Source of the DNA: Thalassotalea sp. LPB0316
GTDB taxonomy: Bacteria > Pseudomonadota > Gammaproteobacteria > Enterobacterales > Alteromonadaceae
NCBI RefSeq assembly: GCF_014898095.1
Contig: NZ_CP062946.1
Coordinates: forward strand, 1,922,001-1,986,000
Direction of reading: 5' to 3'
DNA: 64,000 bases
Below the pieces are notes generated by a model. It was not told the DNA's origin, ran no database searches, and saw only the letters and a program-made list of their open reading frames with translations. Positions 46,059 to 55,917 of this stretch are shown here, piece after piece. The position numbers and the translations under genes were made by a program. Within the stretch, counting starts at the first letter, position 1, and each line of letters opens with the position of its first letter.

Positions 46059-46160
46059 TGGGTAACTTTTAACCAGTTAAGACATTTGCTATTATACTCA
46101 CCCCTTTGGTAGAGCTGTTGCTCTAATTTTTTTGTTGTTCGAAAAGGTTAAGTAGAAGTT

Positions 46161-46361
46161 ATGTTGTTGCTTGTTGTTTTGGTTAGTCTTTTAAGTGCGA
46201 GTTATTTTTATGTTCAAGCGGTATGTAATGGCTTAGGTAAAAAGCGCTGGGCGTTCGCCGGCTTGGTTTTTGGTCCTTTATTACTACCCATGTTTAACAT
46301 GCAAAAACGAATGAAAGCATACCGTCAATACGGCATTCCTGGACTTTTATTTAACGCATAG
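46161..46361 (+). CDS. Small hydrophobic protein, unknown
   Basis: A 66-residue product with an N-terminal membrane helix ('MLLLVVLVSLLSASYFYVQAV') and a second hydrophobic stretch ('WAFAGLVFGPLLLPMF'), then a basic tail 'QKRMKAYRQYG'. It could span the inner membrane twice. I do not recognise a family. It stands alone after the fadJ terminator; an AAAAGG lies upstream. Confidence 0.6.
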   Translation: MLLLVVLVSLLSASYFYVQAVCNGLGKKRWAFAGLVFGPLLLPMFNMQKRMKAYRQYGIPGLLFNA

Positions 46362-46460
46362 AGGTGATTGAGCCTTCCGTGATATAGAGGCGCTAACGTC
46401 CATGTAGCGTTTCTAGACTTTTGATTTTGGTTGCTTAATAGAGAGCTATTAAGTCTTTTG

Positions 46461-46565
46461 TTAGCTCCACCAAGTGGTAGCTGATACTTCTTTGATTTCA
46501 ATTCGAGCTGCAATAGGATTTTCTTTAATCTCTGTTACAAATAAGCTTTTAATAAATTTAATCAT
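46461..46565 (-). CDS. 34-residue unknown ORF
   Basis: A short minus-strand frame starting 'MIKFIKSLFVTEIKENPIAA' and ending 'SATTWWS'. AAGG lies seven bases before the ATG. It follows the tandem-repeat peptide gene by 35 bp in the same direction. A hairpin CTTAATAG-CTCT-CTATTAAG is just downstream (46434-46453). No family recognised; coding status is tentative. Confidence 0.4.
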   Translation of the reverse strand: MIKFIKSLFVTEIKENPIAARIEIKEVSATTWWS

Positions 46566-46600
46566 AATACTGCCTTATGGATTAATTAAAACGACTTGAT

Positions 46601-46930
46601 TTAAACTTTGATACCGCGACCTTTGGCCACTTTGATTCCACGGCCTTTAGCTGCTTCTTGAAAGTCATTAACTTTGATGCCACGACCTTTAGCTGCTTCT
46701 TGAAAGTCATTAACTTTGATACCACGACCTTTAGCTGCTTCTTGAAAGTCATTAACTTTGATGCCTCGACCTTTAGCTGCTTCTTGAAAGTCGTTAACTT
46801 TGATACCACGACCTTTGGCTGCTTGTTGAATGGTAGAAATAGTACCTGTATTTGCGATCTCACTTTGTTCTTGAATATCTGATACTGGAGAAGTTGCTAA
46901 ACCAAGTGCTAATACTAGTGAACTGATCAT
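46601..46930 (-). CDS. Secreted-type peptide with 14-residue tandem repeats
   Basis: A 109-residue product. An N-terminal hydrophobic segment 'MISSLVLALGLATSP' could be a short signal peptide. An acidic linker follows ('DIQEQSEIANTGTISTIQ'), then five tandem units AAKGRGIKVNDFQE and a shortened last unit. The 42-bp DNA units are nearly identical, with mostly silent changes (for example ATACCACGA, ATGCCACGA). AGGA lies before the ATG. The frame continues upstream to a TTG at 47056, but that extension has no support. No family recognised; each unit carries a basic KGRGIK core. Confidence 0.55.
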   Translation of the reverse strand: MISSLVLALGLATSPVSDIQEQSEIANTGTISTIQQAAKGRGIKVNDFQEAAKGRGIKVNDFQEAAKGRGIKVNDFQEAAKGRGIKVNDFQEAAKGRGIKVAKGRGIKV

Positions 46931-47063
46931 TTTTATTATTCCTATTAATTGAAAGTCACAATCTATTAAGCAGAAATAATGCCAAAGTGTTAACGCTAGG
47001 TAAGTTAAGTGTTCTAGCGATGTTTGGATTGTTTTACATTTTTTTGACGCGGACAATTTTTAG

Positions 47064-47101
47064 TAAAAAAAAGCGCTGACAAAATATTGTCGGCGCTTTT
47101 T
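47064..47101 (-). terminator. Terminator after the sensor gene
   Basis: A strong stem (AAAAGCGC..GACAA / TTGTC..GCGCTTTT) with T-runs on both strands, just after the stop of the 1502-residue gene. Confidence 0.85.
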
Positions 47102-47124
47102 ACTGGTCTGACTGTTGAAAACAA

Positions 47125-50100
47125 TTAGCTAGTGAATTTAGTCGATTTATCAGTGATACGATACGATAGTAAATAGTTTTGGAAGTCTTTTTCTGATAAC
47201 GGTTTACTGTATAAGTAACCTTGCATTTGCTCACAGCGTAAACCTGATAGGAAACTCAGCTGTGGCTCTGTTTCAACGCCTTCAGCTACAACGTTTAAGC
47301 CAAGGTTATGGGCAATAGTCACAATAGTGGCAACCATATTTCGTCCTTGATCTGAGTGTTCTATGTCGTCGACAAAGGCTTTATCGATTTTTAAGGTATT
47401 GAGTGGGAATTTCTTCAGGTAGGCAAGCGAAGAGTAACCGGTACCAAAGTCATCGAGTGATAAGTGAATGCCCATCGAGCGAATTTGTAACATCGTATCG
47501 ATTGCTTCTTGCGGTGAATCCATAACCGTACCTTCAGTGATCTCGAGCTCTAAATATTTCGCCTCTAGTCCTGTTTCTTCTAGGATACCACTTATCATCT
47601 TCACTAAGTTAGGTTGAGTAAATTGCACCGCTGATAAATTGACGGCAATACGGCCTTTAAACAAACCAGCGTCAACCCACTTTTTAGTTGCAACACAAGA
47701 TTTTCGTAATACAACTTCACCGATGTCAATGATTTGACCCGTCTCTTCTGATACTGGAATAAATACGCCAGGGCTAATTATCCCTTTGGTTGGCGTTTCA
47801 AAGCGGACAAGCGCCTCCATACCTGATACTTTGCCTGTACTAATTTCAATCTTGGGTTGATAAAAGACAGAGAAGAAATCTTCTTTTAGACCGTGGCGAA
47901 TTAGGTTTTCAATTTGCAAGCGCTTAACCGCTTGTTTATTCATTGATTCACTGAAGAATTGGTATTTATTACCACCGAGGTCTTTGGCGTGATACATGGC
48001 TGTATCGGCATTTTTGAGCAGTTCCTGCGGCGATGCACCGTCTTCAGGGAACAAAACAATACCAATACTACTGTACAACACTAACTCTTGGTTTTTTAAT
48101 TTGAGCGGCTGTGCAATGGTTTTTAGGATATCTTTTGCAATACTCGTAATGGTGTGAATATCGTTAGTATTCTCGATTATCAAACTGAATTCATCACCAC
48201 CTAATCGGTATACCGAATCTTGTTTTCTGCCGATATTCAGAATTCTATCGGCAACTTTACAGAGTAAGACATCACCAACTTCATGTCCCATTGAGTCATT
48301 AATTTTTTTGAAGTTATCTAAGTCAAAAACGAGTAGGGCATGAGGGGTTTTGTTGTTAACTAACTTAGCTTGATGTGCCTGAAAATAAGAACGGTTTGGC
48401 AAGCCGGTCAAGGTATCTGAGTTGGCAAGCTTACGCAGTTCCGCTTCTGTTTGCTTACGCTCTGTAATATCTGAGAATACGCCAACAAAATGAGAGATGT
48501 TGTTGTTTTCGTCACGGATTACGTCAATATTTAAATCGGCTAAGTATAGCTCGTTGTTGTTGCGTAAACTTTCAACTTCACCGTGCCATGAGCCTTTGGT
48601 AATCAAATGCTTTTTAACGTTTTGGTTAAAAGCTTCAGAGTAACGAACAAACTTCATTGAGGTGCCAAGCATTGCTTGACGCGATGCCCCCGTAATCTTT
48701 TGGTACGCCTTGTTAACGTCGACGGTGATAAATTGACGATCGTAGATGATTACCGCATCTGATATGTTTTCAATACACTTGGCAAAGAGTTTCAGGCGTT
48801 CTTCTGCCGTTTTAATGTGGCTAATATCTTTTAATGTGCCCGTCATACGGGTTGGTTCATTATTTTTATCACGCTCAACTATCTTGCCTCTATCGAGGAT
48901 CCACATCCATTTGTCGTTTTTCCCTTTGACTCGATAGGTTGCCTCAAAGTGTGTTGAGTCGTCGGCAAAATGCTCGTTAAGCGCATCTCTAACTCGCGGA
49001 ATGTCTTGCGGGTGGATGTTTGTTTGGTCGGTCCCTAAGTTGCGTCGTCCATCTTGTGGAAAGTCTAATATTCCCCAAATATTCGAGCGATAAATTTTTC
49101 CTGTTGATATATTCCAGTCCCACATTTCATCGCCACTACCCCATAAAGAGATCTTTAATCGTTCTTCACTTTTTTTAATTTGTAAGTTGTATTGACGCTT
49201 GTAGCGAGCTTGCTGAATAAAGTAAGCAACAATGGCCATTGCCATAATCACATATACAAATATTGCTTTAGCTGATAACCACCATGGGGGAAGGATATTT
49301 AACTTTATGGAGTTAAATTGTCTAATTTCAGGGTGATATTTATCAAAAGCTTCAACTTTAAATGTGTATAAACCAGCACTTAAGTTTGTATAAGTTGCTC
49401 GTTTATTTGTTCGATCTGTCTCTATCCATTCTTCGTCAAGTCCTTCCAATTTGTATCTGTAAACTAACTGCTCTATCAGAGGGGCGTTTGGTGAAACAAA
49501 CTCAAAAGTAAAGGGGGAATCTTTGTGGTTTAAAGTGAAGATATCTGTTTCACTTAACTGAAACTTTAAAATAGAGTTTGGTTTATTCGATGGCTTAATG
49601 TTTTTATTCAACACCCGCAAATTACTTAGAATAGGCTGTTTTATCTCCTGTTTAATCGATAAACCTAAGTCTGTATCCACTTTGTGGATTCCATTTAGCC
49701 CACCATAGTAAAACTGTTGGTCTGACGAGATGATGGCTGACGAGTACATTGCTTCATTTGTTTGCAACTTATAATCGGTATAAAAATTAAATATCTTACC
49801 ATTAGCAGGGTGTAATATACTTACTCCTTTAGTTGTAGTTACCCAAGCATTATCTTTGTTGTCTAATACTAGGGAACTTATCATGTTATTGATCAAGCCA
49901 GTTTGAGTATTAAACTCAATACTTTGGCCATCTGTATGGATCAAAAGAACGCCAGTATCTGATGAAGTAAGCCAGATATGGCTATTACCAATAACGATTT
50001 TTTCGTAATCAGAGAGGGCGTTTGAAACCTTTGTGTTTAATGTTATCTCTTCAGGCACACTGCCTTTTACAGGTAGGGTATAGATCGCATTGTTATTTAG

Positions 50101-51633
50101 AACCCAAAGTCTATTCTCACTGTAATAAATGGACTTGCCCACAACAGGGTCTTGATAATAAATAGGCTCTTCTGTATCTAGGCTTATTGCGTTTAAGGTG
50201 TTTTCATTATCTAAATACCAAATGACTTCGTCATTCACCGCAATTTGGCTAGATGTTAAGTACGATGGTTGAACATTTATTTTTCCAAGCGATTTGTAAG
50301 AAAAGTTATTGGAATTGACTTTGAATAGTTCGCTTTGGTAGGTGACTGCTATAAAAAAATTGTCATCTACTCGTTTTAAAGTATTTATCTCAGATGCAAA
50401 CGGTACATCTATTTTAGACACTCTATCACCTATTAGCCTATTCAAGCCCTCTGATTCAGAACTCAATAAAATCGAACCATCGGGTAGCTCAAGTAATTTC
50501 TCAATAGATGCCCCCCCTTCACTAAGACCAATCGGAACGTGTTCGAATAAAGCGTACATTGGACTAAACACTGAAAGGCCTTTGTATGTGCCAACATACA
50601 TTTTACCTAAGCTACTTTTTAATACTTTCCTTGTGTTGTTGCTTGATAATGAGGAATTAACAGCAGAGGAACTTTGTAAACTCAATGACTGTGTATTGGC
50701 ATTGAAGATTAATAATCCGTCAGCACTTGCAAGCCACAATGTGTTTTCGTCATATACAGATATTGATCGGATAGGAAAACCTGAGTTCAGTCGGTTTACT
50801 TCTGAGATTGGAGTCAAAACGGTTAACGCATTATTTAATTTAAATACACCTAAGTTTGTGGCTAACCAGTAGTGTTCATCAAAATATTTTATATCGAATA
50901 AACTATCTGCATTGAGATGAATACCATATTTATTCGAGTTATCATTCAGTGAAAAAGTAAAAGATAAGCTTTCATTCGAGATGAAAATTCCATTTCCATA
51001 TGTACCAAACCAGTAATTACCTTTGTGGTCTTGGTATATGTTGATGACTTCTTTAAGTTTGTGCTCGAAACCTCTAATTCTTATTTTTCTGAAGTCATTA
51101 TTCTCTTTGTCGTACTTGTGAATACCTTCAAGTGTAGACACCCAAATCTCGCCGTTGTTATCTTGATATATATCCCAAACTTCACTATCGATAAGCGAAC
51201 TGGGTTCATCTTTTATATGATAGTAATTATCAAAGTTGTCGAATTTTCTGTTGTATCTACTTAATCCATTGCCAGTACCAACCCAAAGCGTATTAGTTTT
51301 ATCAACTAATATTGTTCTAATAAGGTTATCGGCTATCGAATTTGGGTTGTTTTTGTCTTTTTTATAGACGTGAAAATTTTCACCATCGAATCTATTCAAG
51401 CCTTCTTCTGTTGCTAACCAGATAAAACCTTGTTGATCTTCAACGATATCTATTATTGTACTTTGTGAGAGTCCATGCTCAGTTAAAAAGCGATCAAACT
51501 TCAACTCTTGGGAAAATGTAGAGGCAAAACTCAGGGGTGATAAAACGAGTAACAACGAAAGTTGCAACAAAAAAACGAAACTCAAATTGTTTCTAAAACG
51601 GGAAAACAGCACTAATACTACCTTGCTAAACAA
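47125..51633 (-). CDS. Propeller-sensor PAS-GGDEF-EAL protein (c-di-GMP)
   Basis: A 1502-residue membrane sensor. A signal peptide (1-38) leads to a periplasmic two-component-regulator propeller of about 650 residues ('GFIWLATEEGLNRFDG', 'TLWVGTGNGLSRYN' repeats) and a Y_Y_Y domain (about 730-800, 'YRYKLEGLDEEWIETD'). A membrane helix near 805-825 follows, then two PAS domains. The GGDEF domain carries 'YRLGGDEFSLII' and the EAL domain 'GMEALVRF', 'DDFGTGYSSLAYLKKFP', 'VVAEGVET' and 'GYLYSKPL'; both look catalytically intact. It likely adjusts c-di-GMP in response to an external ligand, possibly a carbohydrate, as for hybrid propeller sensors. The ligand is unknown. Confidence 0.93.
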   Translation of the reverse strand: MFSKVVLVLFSRFRNNLSFVFLLQLSLLLVLSPLSFASTFSQELKFDRFLTEHGLSQSTIIDIVEDQQGFIWLATEEGLNRFDGENFHVYKKDKNNPNSIADNLIRTILVDKTNTLWVGTGNGLSRYNRKFDNFDNYYHIKDEPSSLIDSEVWDIYQDNNGEIWVSTLEGIHKYDKENNDFRKIRIRGFEHKLKEVINIYQDHKGNYWFGTYGNGIFISNESLSFTFSLNDNSNKYGIHLNADSLFDIKYFDEHYWLATNLGVFKLNNALTVLTPISEVNRLNSGFPIRSISVYDENTLWLASADGLLIFNANTQSLSLQSSSAVNSSLSSNNTRKVLKSSLGKMYVGTYKGLSVFSPMYALFEHVPIGLSEGGASIEKLLELPDGSILLSSESEGLNRLIGDRVSKIDVPFASEINTLKRVDDNFFIAVTYQSELFKVNSNNFSYKSLGKINVQPSYLTSSQIAVNDEVIWYLDNENTLNAISLDTEEPIYYQDPVVGKSIYYSENRLWVLNNNAIYTLPVKGSVPEEITLNTKVSNALSDYEKIVIGNSHIWLTSSDTGVLLIHTDGQSIEFNTQTGLINNMISSLVLDNKDNAWVTTTKGVSILHPANGKIFNFYTDYKLQTNEAMYSSAIISSDQQFYYGGLNGIHKVDTDLGLSIKQEIKQPILSNLRVLNKNIKPSNKPNSILKFQLSETDIFTLNHKDSPFTFEFVSPNAPLIEQLVYRYKLEGLDEEWIETDRTNKRATYTNLSAGLYTFKVEAFDKYHPEIRQFNSIKLNILPPWWLSAKAIFVYVIMAMAIVAYFIQQARYKRQYNLQIKKSEERLKISLWGSGDEMWDWNISTGKIYRSNIWGILDFPQDGRRNLGTDQTNIHPQDIPRVRDALNEHFADDSTHFEATYRVKGKNDKWMWILDRGKIVERDKNNEPTRMTGTLKDISHIKTAEERLKLFAKCIENISDAVIIYDRQFITVDVNKAYQKITGASRQAMLGTSMKFVRYSEAFNQNVKKHLITKGSWHGEVESLRNNNELYLADLNIDVIRDENNNISHFVGVFSDITERKQTEAELRKLANSDTLTGLPNRSYFQAHQAKLVNNKTPHALLVFDLDNFKKINDSMGHEVGDVLLCKVADRILNIGRKQDSVYRLGGDEFSLIIENTNDIHTITSIAKDILKTIAQPLKLKNQELVLYSSIGIVLFPEDGASPQELLKNADTAMYHAKDLGGNKYQFFSESMNKQAVKRLQIENLIRHGLKEDFFSVFYQPKIEISTGKVSGMEALVRFETPTKGIISPGVFIPVSEETGQIIDIGEVVLRKSCVATKKWVDAGLFKGRIAVNLSAVQFTQPNLVKMISGILEETGLEAKYLELEITEGTVMDSPQEAIDTMLQIRSMGIHLSLDDFGTGYSSLAYLKKFPLNTLKIDKAFVDDIEHSDQGRNMVATIVTIAHNLGLNVVAEGVETEPQLSFLSGLRCEQMQGYLYSKPLSEKDFQNYLLSYRITDKSTKFTS

Positions 51634-51714
51634 CAGGAAATTGCAACATCACATCATTGTTATTTTTTTGTAAATGTATATGCCATTAAATGTGATGCGT
51701 CGACCTAAGTCAAT

Positions 51715-51742
51715 AAAAATGGCCGATATTATCTTATCGGCC
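51715..51742 (-). terminator. Terminator after the M16 peptidase gene
   Basis: GGCCGATA-AGATAA-TATCGGCC followed by ATTTTTATT on the minus strand. Confidence 0.85.
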
Positions 51743-51744
51743 AC

Positions 51745-54531
51745 CTAAAACTTTATTTTACCTGTTTTTTGGAGTTTTTTGCTAACTTCTTGTAAGTCTC
51801 TGTCAGTGTTAGATAATACTGATAAATCGAGGTCTTTTGCGGTCATCAAACAGATGTGATCTGCGGCAATGTTTTGTCCTGATTCATCGAGTAAACGTTC
51901 ACTGACAAAGGCTTTTATTTCATCAAGTTCCATATTACTGATAGCATTTATCAGTTTTGCTTTATTGTTAAACTCGGTATCGTGGCTAGTGATTGAGCCC
52001 CAAAAGCGCTGACTTTTAATCCGCAGCGTTGCATCTTTTTCGAGTAACTGACCAGCTAGCCCTGAACGCAAAGCGTACCATTCTTGTTCCGTCAATTGGC
52101 TAATTAAACTGTTACTGGTGCTAACAAATTGCTCAATCGCTTCGAGTAATTTTATCGAGTTGGTATGCGGTGATTGAATATATAGCGCCATGCCGGGGTA
52201 ATAACCCGTGGGTACGTAACCTACGCCTACGAGGTAGCCGAATTGCTTTTCAGTGCGCATTTGTTCAAAAAAGTGCGGTGACAACAACTGACTGACGATC
52301 ATCGCATAGGCCATGGTCGTCACCGATTTGTCGGCAAAATTGAAGTAAACAATCGTTGCATGATCGTGCTCGTGCAACGTCAAGAAGTGGGTTAAGGTTC
52401 CAGCTCCTTGAGTATCAATAACTGGAATTTCTTGTTGCGCGTTATCATGTGTAGAACCATTAAACGCTGTTTTAACAACTGTTGTTATCTCTTCGGCGTG
52501 TGAGCGTTGCCAGTTGCCGTGAATAAATAATTCAAGATAGATTTTTTCAAACAAGCGTAGATAGAATTGTTGAAAGTGCTCAAAGGCAACGTTTTCTAAA
52601 GCCTTAATATAGGCTTCAGCATCTAGTTTTTGTGGTTGTAACAAGCTGCTGACAGCTGAAAATAGTTGCGATATTGATTTACTATCCTGCGTGTTTTTAA
52701 TGTGTTTAATTAACTGTTGCTTGAACAAATTAAACTTGTCTTGGCAAAACACTTGATTGGTAAGCGAATGTAGTAGCTTCTCAAGTAATAATGGCTGCTT
52801 TTCACTTAAGCCGGAAATTTGCAACGTCATACCACTTTGGTGCGGATATAAGTGGTAGTGCATGCCGGCTAACTCAGCATTGTAATGAGCTTCTGTTACG
52901 TTGTCGGTAAATAAGTTGACGAATAGTCGGGTCATCGCGATGGTTTCGTCGCTACTGACACAATACGGGCTGTCTATGTTGAGATAAATATAACCCTTTG
53001 GAATGTTAAAGCTTTGGTCCTGTTTAAACCACACGGTTAAACCATTTTCTTTATTAATGATTTCCGGTTGGGTTTGCTCTTTTTCTTTAACGACGATTTC
53101 AGGCGCTTTGACAATGTAAGGGTTTTTCTCGGGCAAATGCAATGGTGCTAGCTCAGGCGGGTTTTGCCAAAGCGTCTTTTGCTGTTCGTTAAATGCGCTA
53201 ACCTTGTATGGAACCTGATACCACTGGCTGGTTTTATCAAAGTTCAATTGTTTTGATACATGCATTACCCGTAGGTTATCAGGCGATAGATAAGCTAATA
53301 TTTCAGATAAATACTGGTGATTCATGGCGGCCATTATATAGTCGCCGTATATATAATGCTCACTCGGGTAATAGTGCATATTCATTACCAGGTGACTCAC
53401 CGACTCTATAGGCTTTACTTGCTCTTGAAAATTAAATGACAATGAAGCAATCGCCTTTTTTTCGTCGAAATAAATTTCATCAATTGGCTTTGCTTTTAAC
53501 AGCTCGATATAACTAAAACAGGCAGCGATAATCTCATCGACATGCGCTTCTCCTTTCTCGGTCAAGGAGATTGAAATGTTAAAGTCTTTAAAATTTGAGC
53601 CGTGAATACCTGAGCCGGCACTTAATCTTAATGCCCAGTGTTGCTGTTTGAGGTATGACAATAAGCTACCAGGCCCTTCATGACCAAGTAAATAAGCAAT
53701 GAGTGCTTCAGGCTTGTGCTGATAGTACCCGTCTAAACATGGCATCGCGAAGCTGACGATTAATTGTCTGTCATCTTTGACAGGGCAAACGTCAATTTTG
53801 ATGCCCTGATGCTGCTTTTGATAGATTGGCTGTGCTATTTCGGCTTTTGGCGCGTTATTCGAAACAATAGGGCTAAAGTATTGCGTTGCAAGCCGCTCTA
53901 GCTCAGCTAGTGGTATTGGCCCCTCGAGCGCTAACGTCATATTTTGTGCATAGTAATGACGCTGATAAAAACTCACCAGCTCGTCGCGCACATTGCTGTT
54001 TTCTCTATCGGCTAAGGTGTCGATGTTGCCAACACTAAATTGAGAAAACGGGTGTTGTTGATTTATCGTTTCTTTGTGAACGTCGTAAAGCCTGCGAATA
54101 TCGTCTTTTAATTTCAGCTTAAACTCGGCGTCGATATTCTGACGCTCTTTTTCGATAAAAGATTGCGATAACAATGGGTTGATAAAAAAGTCACTAAAGC
54201 GCTCAAGGGCTGCTTCAAACTGTTGATAAAAAATATCTAAGAAATAACAGGTGTGTTCTGTTGCGGTCCAAGCGTTATGATGGCCACCATTTTTAGCGAT
54301 AAATTGCTGATACTCGTTGCCATCTGGAAAGTGCTTAGTACCGAGAAAAAGCATATGCTCGAGAAAATGTGCCATGCCTTGGCGGTCAATTGGATCGCTA
54401 AAGTGACCAACGTTGACGGCTAGGGCCGCAGCTGCCTTTTGGCTTTCGGTGTTTTCAATCAGCAAAACTCGTAAGCCATTAGCTAGCGTGAGCGAATGAT
54501 AATTTTTATTGTCATTGGGGCTTTTTATCAA
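51745..54531 (-). CDS. M16-family zinc peptidase (insulinase/pitrilysin-like)
   Basis: A 928-residue insulinase-type protease. The zinc site is 'GMAHFLEHMLFLG' (HxxEH), with the third ligand in a downstream 'NIDAEFKLKLKDD' helix. Four M16 repeats follow, including 'LIVSFAMPCLDGYY' and 'EQMRTEKQFGYLVGVGYVPTGYYPGMALYIQSP'. No signal peptide is seen, unlike periplasmic PtrA of E. coli, so a cytoplasmic role is more likely. It degrades oligopeptides or small proteins in relatives. Single gene divergent from sixA. Confidence 0.9.
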   Translation of the reverse strand: MIKSPNDNKNYHSLTLANGLRVLLIENTESQKAAAALAVNVGHFSDPIDRQGMAHFLEHMLFLGTKHFPDGNEYQQFIAKNGGHHNAWTATEHTCYFLDIFYQQFEAALERFSDFFINPLLSQSFIEKERQNIDAEFKLKLKDDIRRLYDVHKETINQQHPFSQFSVGNIDTLADRENSNVRDELVSFYQRHYYAQNMTLALEGPIPLAELERLATQYFSPIVSNNAPKAEIAQPIYQKQHQGIKIDVCPVKDDRQLIVSFAMPCLDGYYQHKPEALIAYLLGHEGPGSLLSYLKQQHWALRLSAGSGIHGSNFKDFNISISLTEKGEAHVDEIIAACFSYIELLKAKPIDEIYFDEKKAIASLSFNFQEQVKPIESVSHLVMNMHYYPSEHYIYGDYIMAAMNHQYLSEILAYLSPDNLRVMHVSKQLNFDKTSQWYQVPYKVSAFNEQQKTLWQNPPELAPLHLPEKNPYIVKAPEIVVKEKEQTQPEIINKENGLTVWFKQDQSFNIPKGYIYLNIDSPYCVSSDETIAMTRLFVNLFTDNVTEAHYNAELAGMHYHLYPHQSGMTLQISGLSEKQPLLLEKLLHSLTNQVFCQDKFNLFKQQLIKHIKNTQDSKSISQLFSAVSSLLQPQKLDAEAYIKALENVAFEHFQQFYLRLFEKIYLELFIHGNWQRSHAEEITTVVKTAFNGSTHDNAQQEIPVIDTQGAGTLTHFLTLHEHDHATIVYFNFADKSVTTMAYAMIVSQLLSPHFFEQMRTEKQFGYLVGVGYVPTGYYPGMALYIQSPHTNSIKLLEAIEQFVSTSNSLISQLTEQEWYALRSGLAGQLLEKDATLRIKSQRFWGSITSHDTEFNNKAKLINAISNMELDEIKAFVSERLLDESGQNIAADHICLMTAKDLDLSVLSNTDRDLQEVSKKLQKTGKIKF

Positions 54532-54777
54532 GCGTTTCTCCGAATTGAACTCTTCAATAACCGCTAACCAATTGGTATTAAATATAAAACTATACTAATT
54601 CTAGCTTAGTTCAAGCACTAATGTGTATCTAAATTGCTACTATTTGTTGAATAAAAAATTGACAAAAACTTCAAATAGACTTGAAACTACACGAAATCTG
54701 GTTACATTCAATTACACTATAGGTAATAATCGCAATTACCGAGCTAAAGCCTCTGGAAAACGCAGTTAGAGAGAAGT
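54532..54777. promoter_or_regulatory. Divergent promoter region, M16 peptidase / sixA
   Basis: A 246-bp AT-rich intergenic stretch that must hold the promoters of both divergent genes. Candidate hexamers occur (for example TTGAAA near 54681) but none is compelling. No gene seen. Confidence 0.4.
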
Positions 54778-55254
54778 ATGCATATATTCATCATGCGCCA
54801 TGGTCACGCGATTGATCAAGCAGCATCAGATTCCCAACGACCGCTAAGTGAGAGTGGTCGTATTGAAGTGGCAAAAATGGCCGCGTTTTTACAAGAGCAG
54901 CAGCAATCTTTTGATGTGATTTATCAAAGCCCGTACACAAGGGCACAGCAAACGGCTGCCATTGTTGCTGAGCAGCTTGGTCTTACTGAAAAGTTACAAA
55001 CGTTAGACATGATTACGCCAATGGGGCGGGCGAAAGATGTTCATGATTTTATCGACGGTACACTAAGTGAAGCGCCGTTCAAGAACATGCTTTTTGTTTG
55101 TCATATGCCAATCGTTAGTTACCTGGTTGAGTCGTTAAGTGCTGGTGCGAGCTCGCCGATTTTTCAAACGGCTGAAATTGCAAAAATAGCTTATGATCCC
55201 AGGGCTTGCTTAGGTGAGTTAGTCGCGACTTATTCGCCGTCGTCGAATCGTTAA
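54778..55254 (+). CDS. sixA: Phosphohistidine phosphatase SixA
   Basis: A 158-residue histidine phosphatase. The RHG motif is 'IFIMRHGHAIDQAASDSQRPLSESG'; other marks are 'YQSPYTRAQQTAAIVAEQL' and 'MLFVCHMPIVSYLVE' with the second catalytic His. It removes phosphate from histidine in phosphotransfer proteins (ArcB HPt or PTS components in E. coli). The ATG is preceded by a GAGAGAAG site. Confidence 0.92.
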   Translation: MHIFIMRHGHAIDQAASDSQRPLSESGRIEVAKMAAFLQEQQQSFDVIYQSPYTRAQQTAAIVAEQLGLTEKLQTLDMITPMGRAKDVHDFIDGTLSEAPFKNMLFVCHMPIVSYLVESLSAGASSPIFQTAEIAKIAYDPRACLGELVATYSPSSNR

Positions 55255-55294
55255 CCTAGCTCGGCCCAGTTAGCATTGGTGTTAGTGAAACTGA

Positions 55295-55834
55295 CTAACG
55301 GACAAATTTATCTTTTAATTCCACTAGCACCAAAAGCGCGCCGTCACCGCCAAATTCGAGGGGCGCTTGATGGAAAGCCATAACATCAGGGTGTTGAACA
55401 AGCCAATGTGGTACTTTATTTTTAAGTATGCGAGAGCCAATACCGTGAACAATACATACACATTGGGCATGTTCTTTTTGGCAGGCGTAAAGTAGCGCTG
55501 CAATTTCTTTTTTCGCTTGGTGTTGGTCTAGCCCGTGCAAGTCTAAAATTAAGTCTGGCGGATATACGCCGCGACGCAAATTTTTAGCTTCAAAGCTATC
55601 AACATCTTCACGAACATACTTCATTGGCCCTTGTTGATTCAAATTGGGCTCAAATTCGTCGCTAAAGTGGAACTCAGCAAGCTGTTTTCTCGACTTATTT
55701 GTGCCGATTTGTGATTTGGGCTTGATGGTTCTTTTCGCTGGGTGTATCTTGTCTTGCACCATAGGCTTTATCTTGCCTATAGCGTCTTTAAACAACTGTT
55801 TTTCTTGTTCAGACAAAAGATCTTTAAATTTCAT
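55295..55834 (-). CDS. smrB: Endonuclease SmrB (Smr domain)
   Basis: A 179-residue protein with a basic N-terminal part and a C-terminal Smr domain (about 88-175): 'ILDLHGLDQHQAKKEIAALLYACQ', 'CVCIVHGIGSRILKNKVPHWLVQHPDVMAFHQAPLEFGGDGALLVLVEL'. SmrB is known to cut mRNA between stalled, collided ribosomes. It is divergent from prmB, as in many gammaproteobacteria. Confidence 0.92.
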   Translation of the reverse strand: MKFKDLLSEQEKQLFKDAIGKIKPMVQDKIHPAKRTIKPKSQIGTNKSRKQLAEFHFSDEFEPNLNQQGPMKYVREDVDSFEAKNLRRGVYPPDLILDLHGLDQHQAKKEIAALLYACQKEHAQCVCIVHGIGSRILKNKVPHWLVQHPDVMAFHQAPLEFGGDGALLVLVELKDKFVR

Positions 55835-55917
55835 AGGCGCAGTCTAAATCATCTGGCTAAAATAACAAGAATTCAAACACAAGATATAACACAACGTATT
55901 TTCACAAGGGGTTTTCG

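Noticed and set aside
46582..46863. Alternative minus-strand frame with KQLKV repeats
   Set aside because: A second frame of the same 42-bp repeat; it lacks a signal-like start and a ribosome-binding site.
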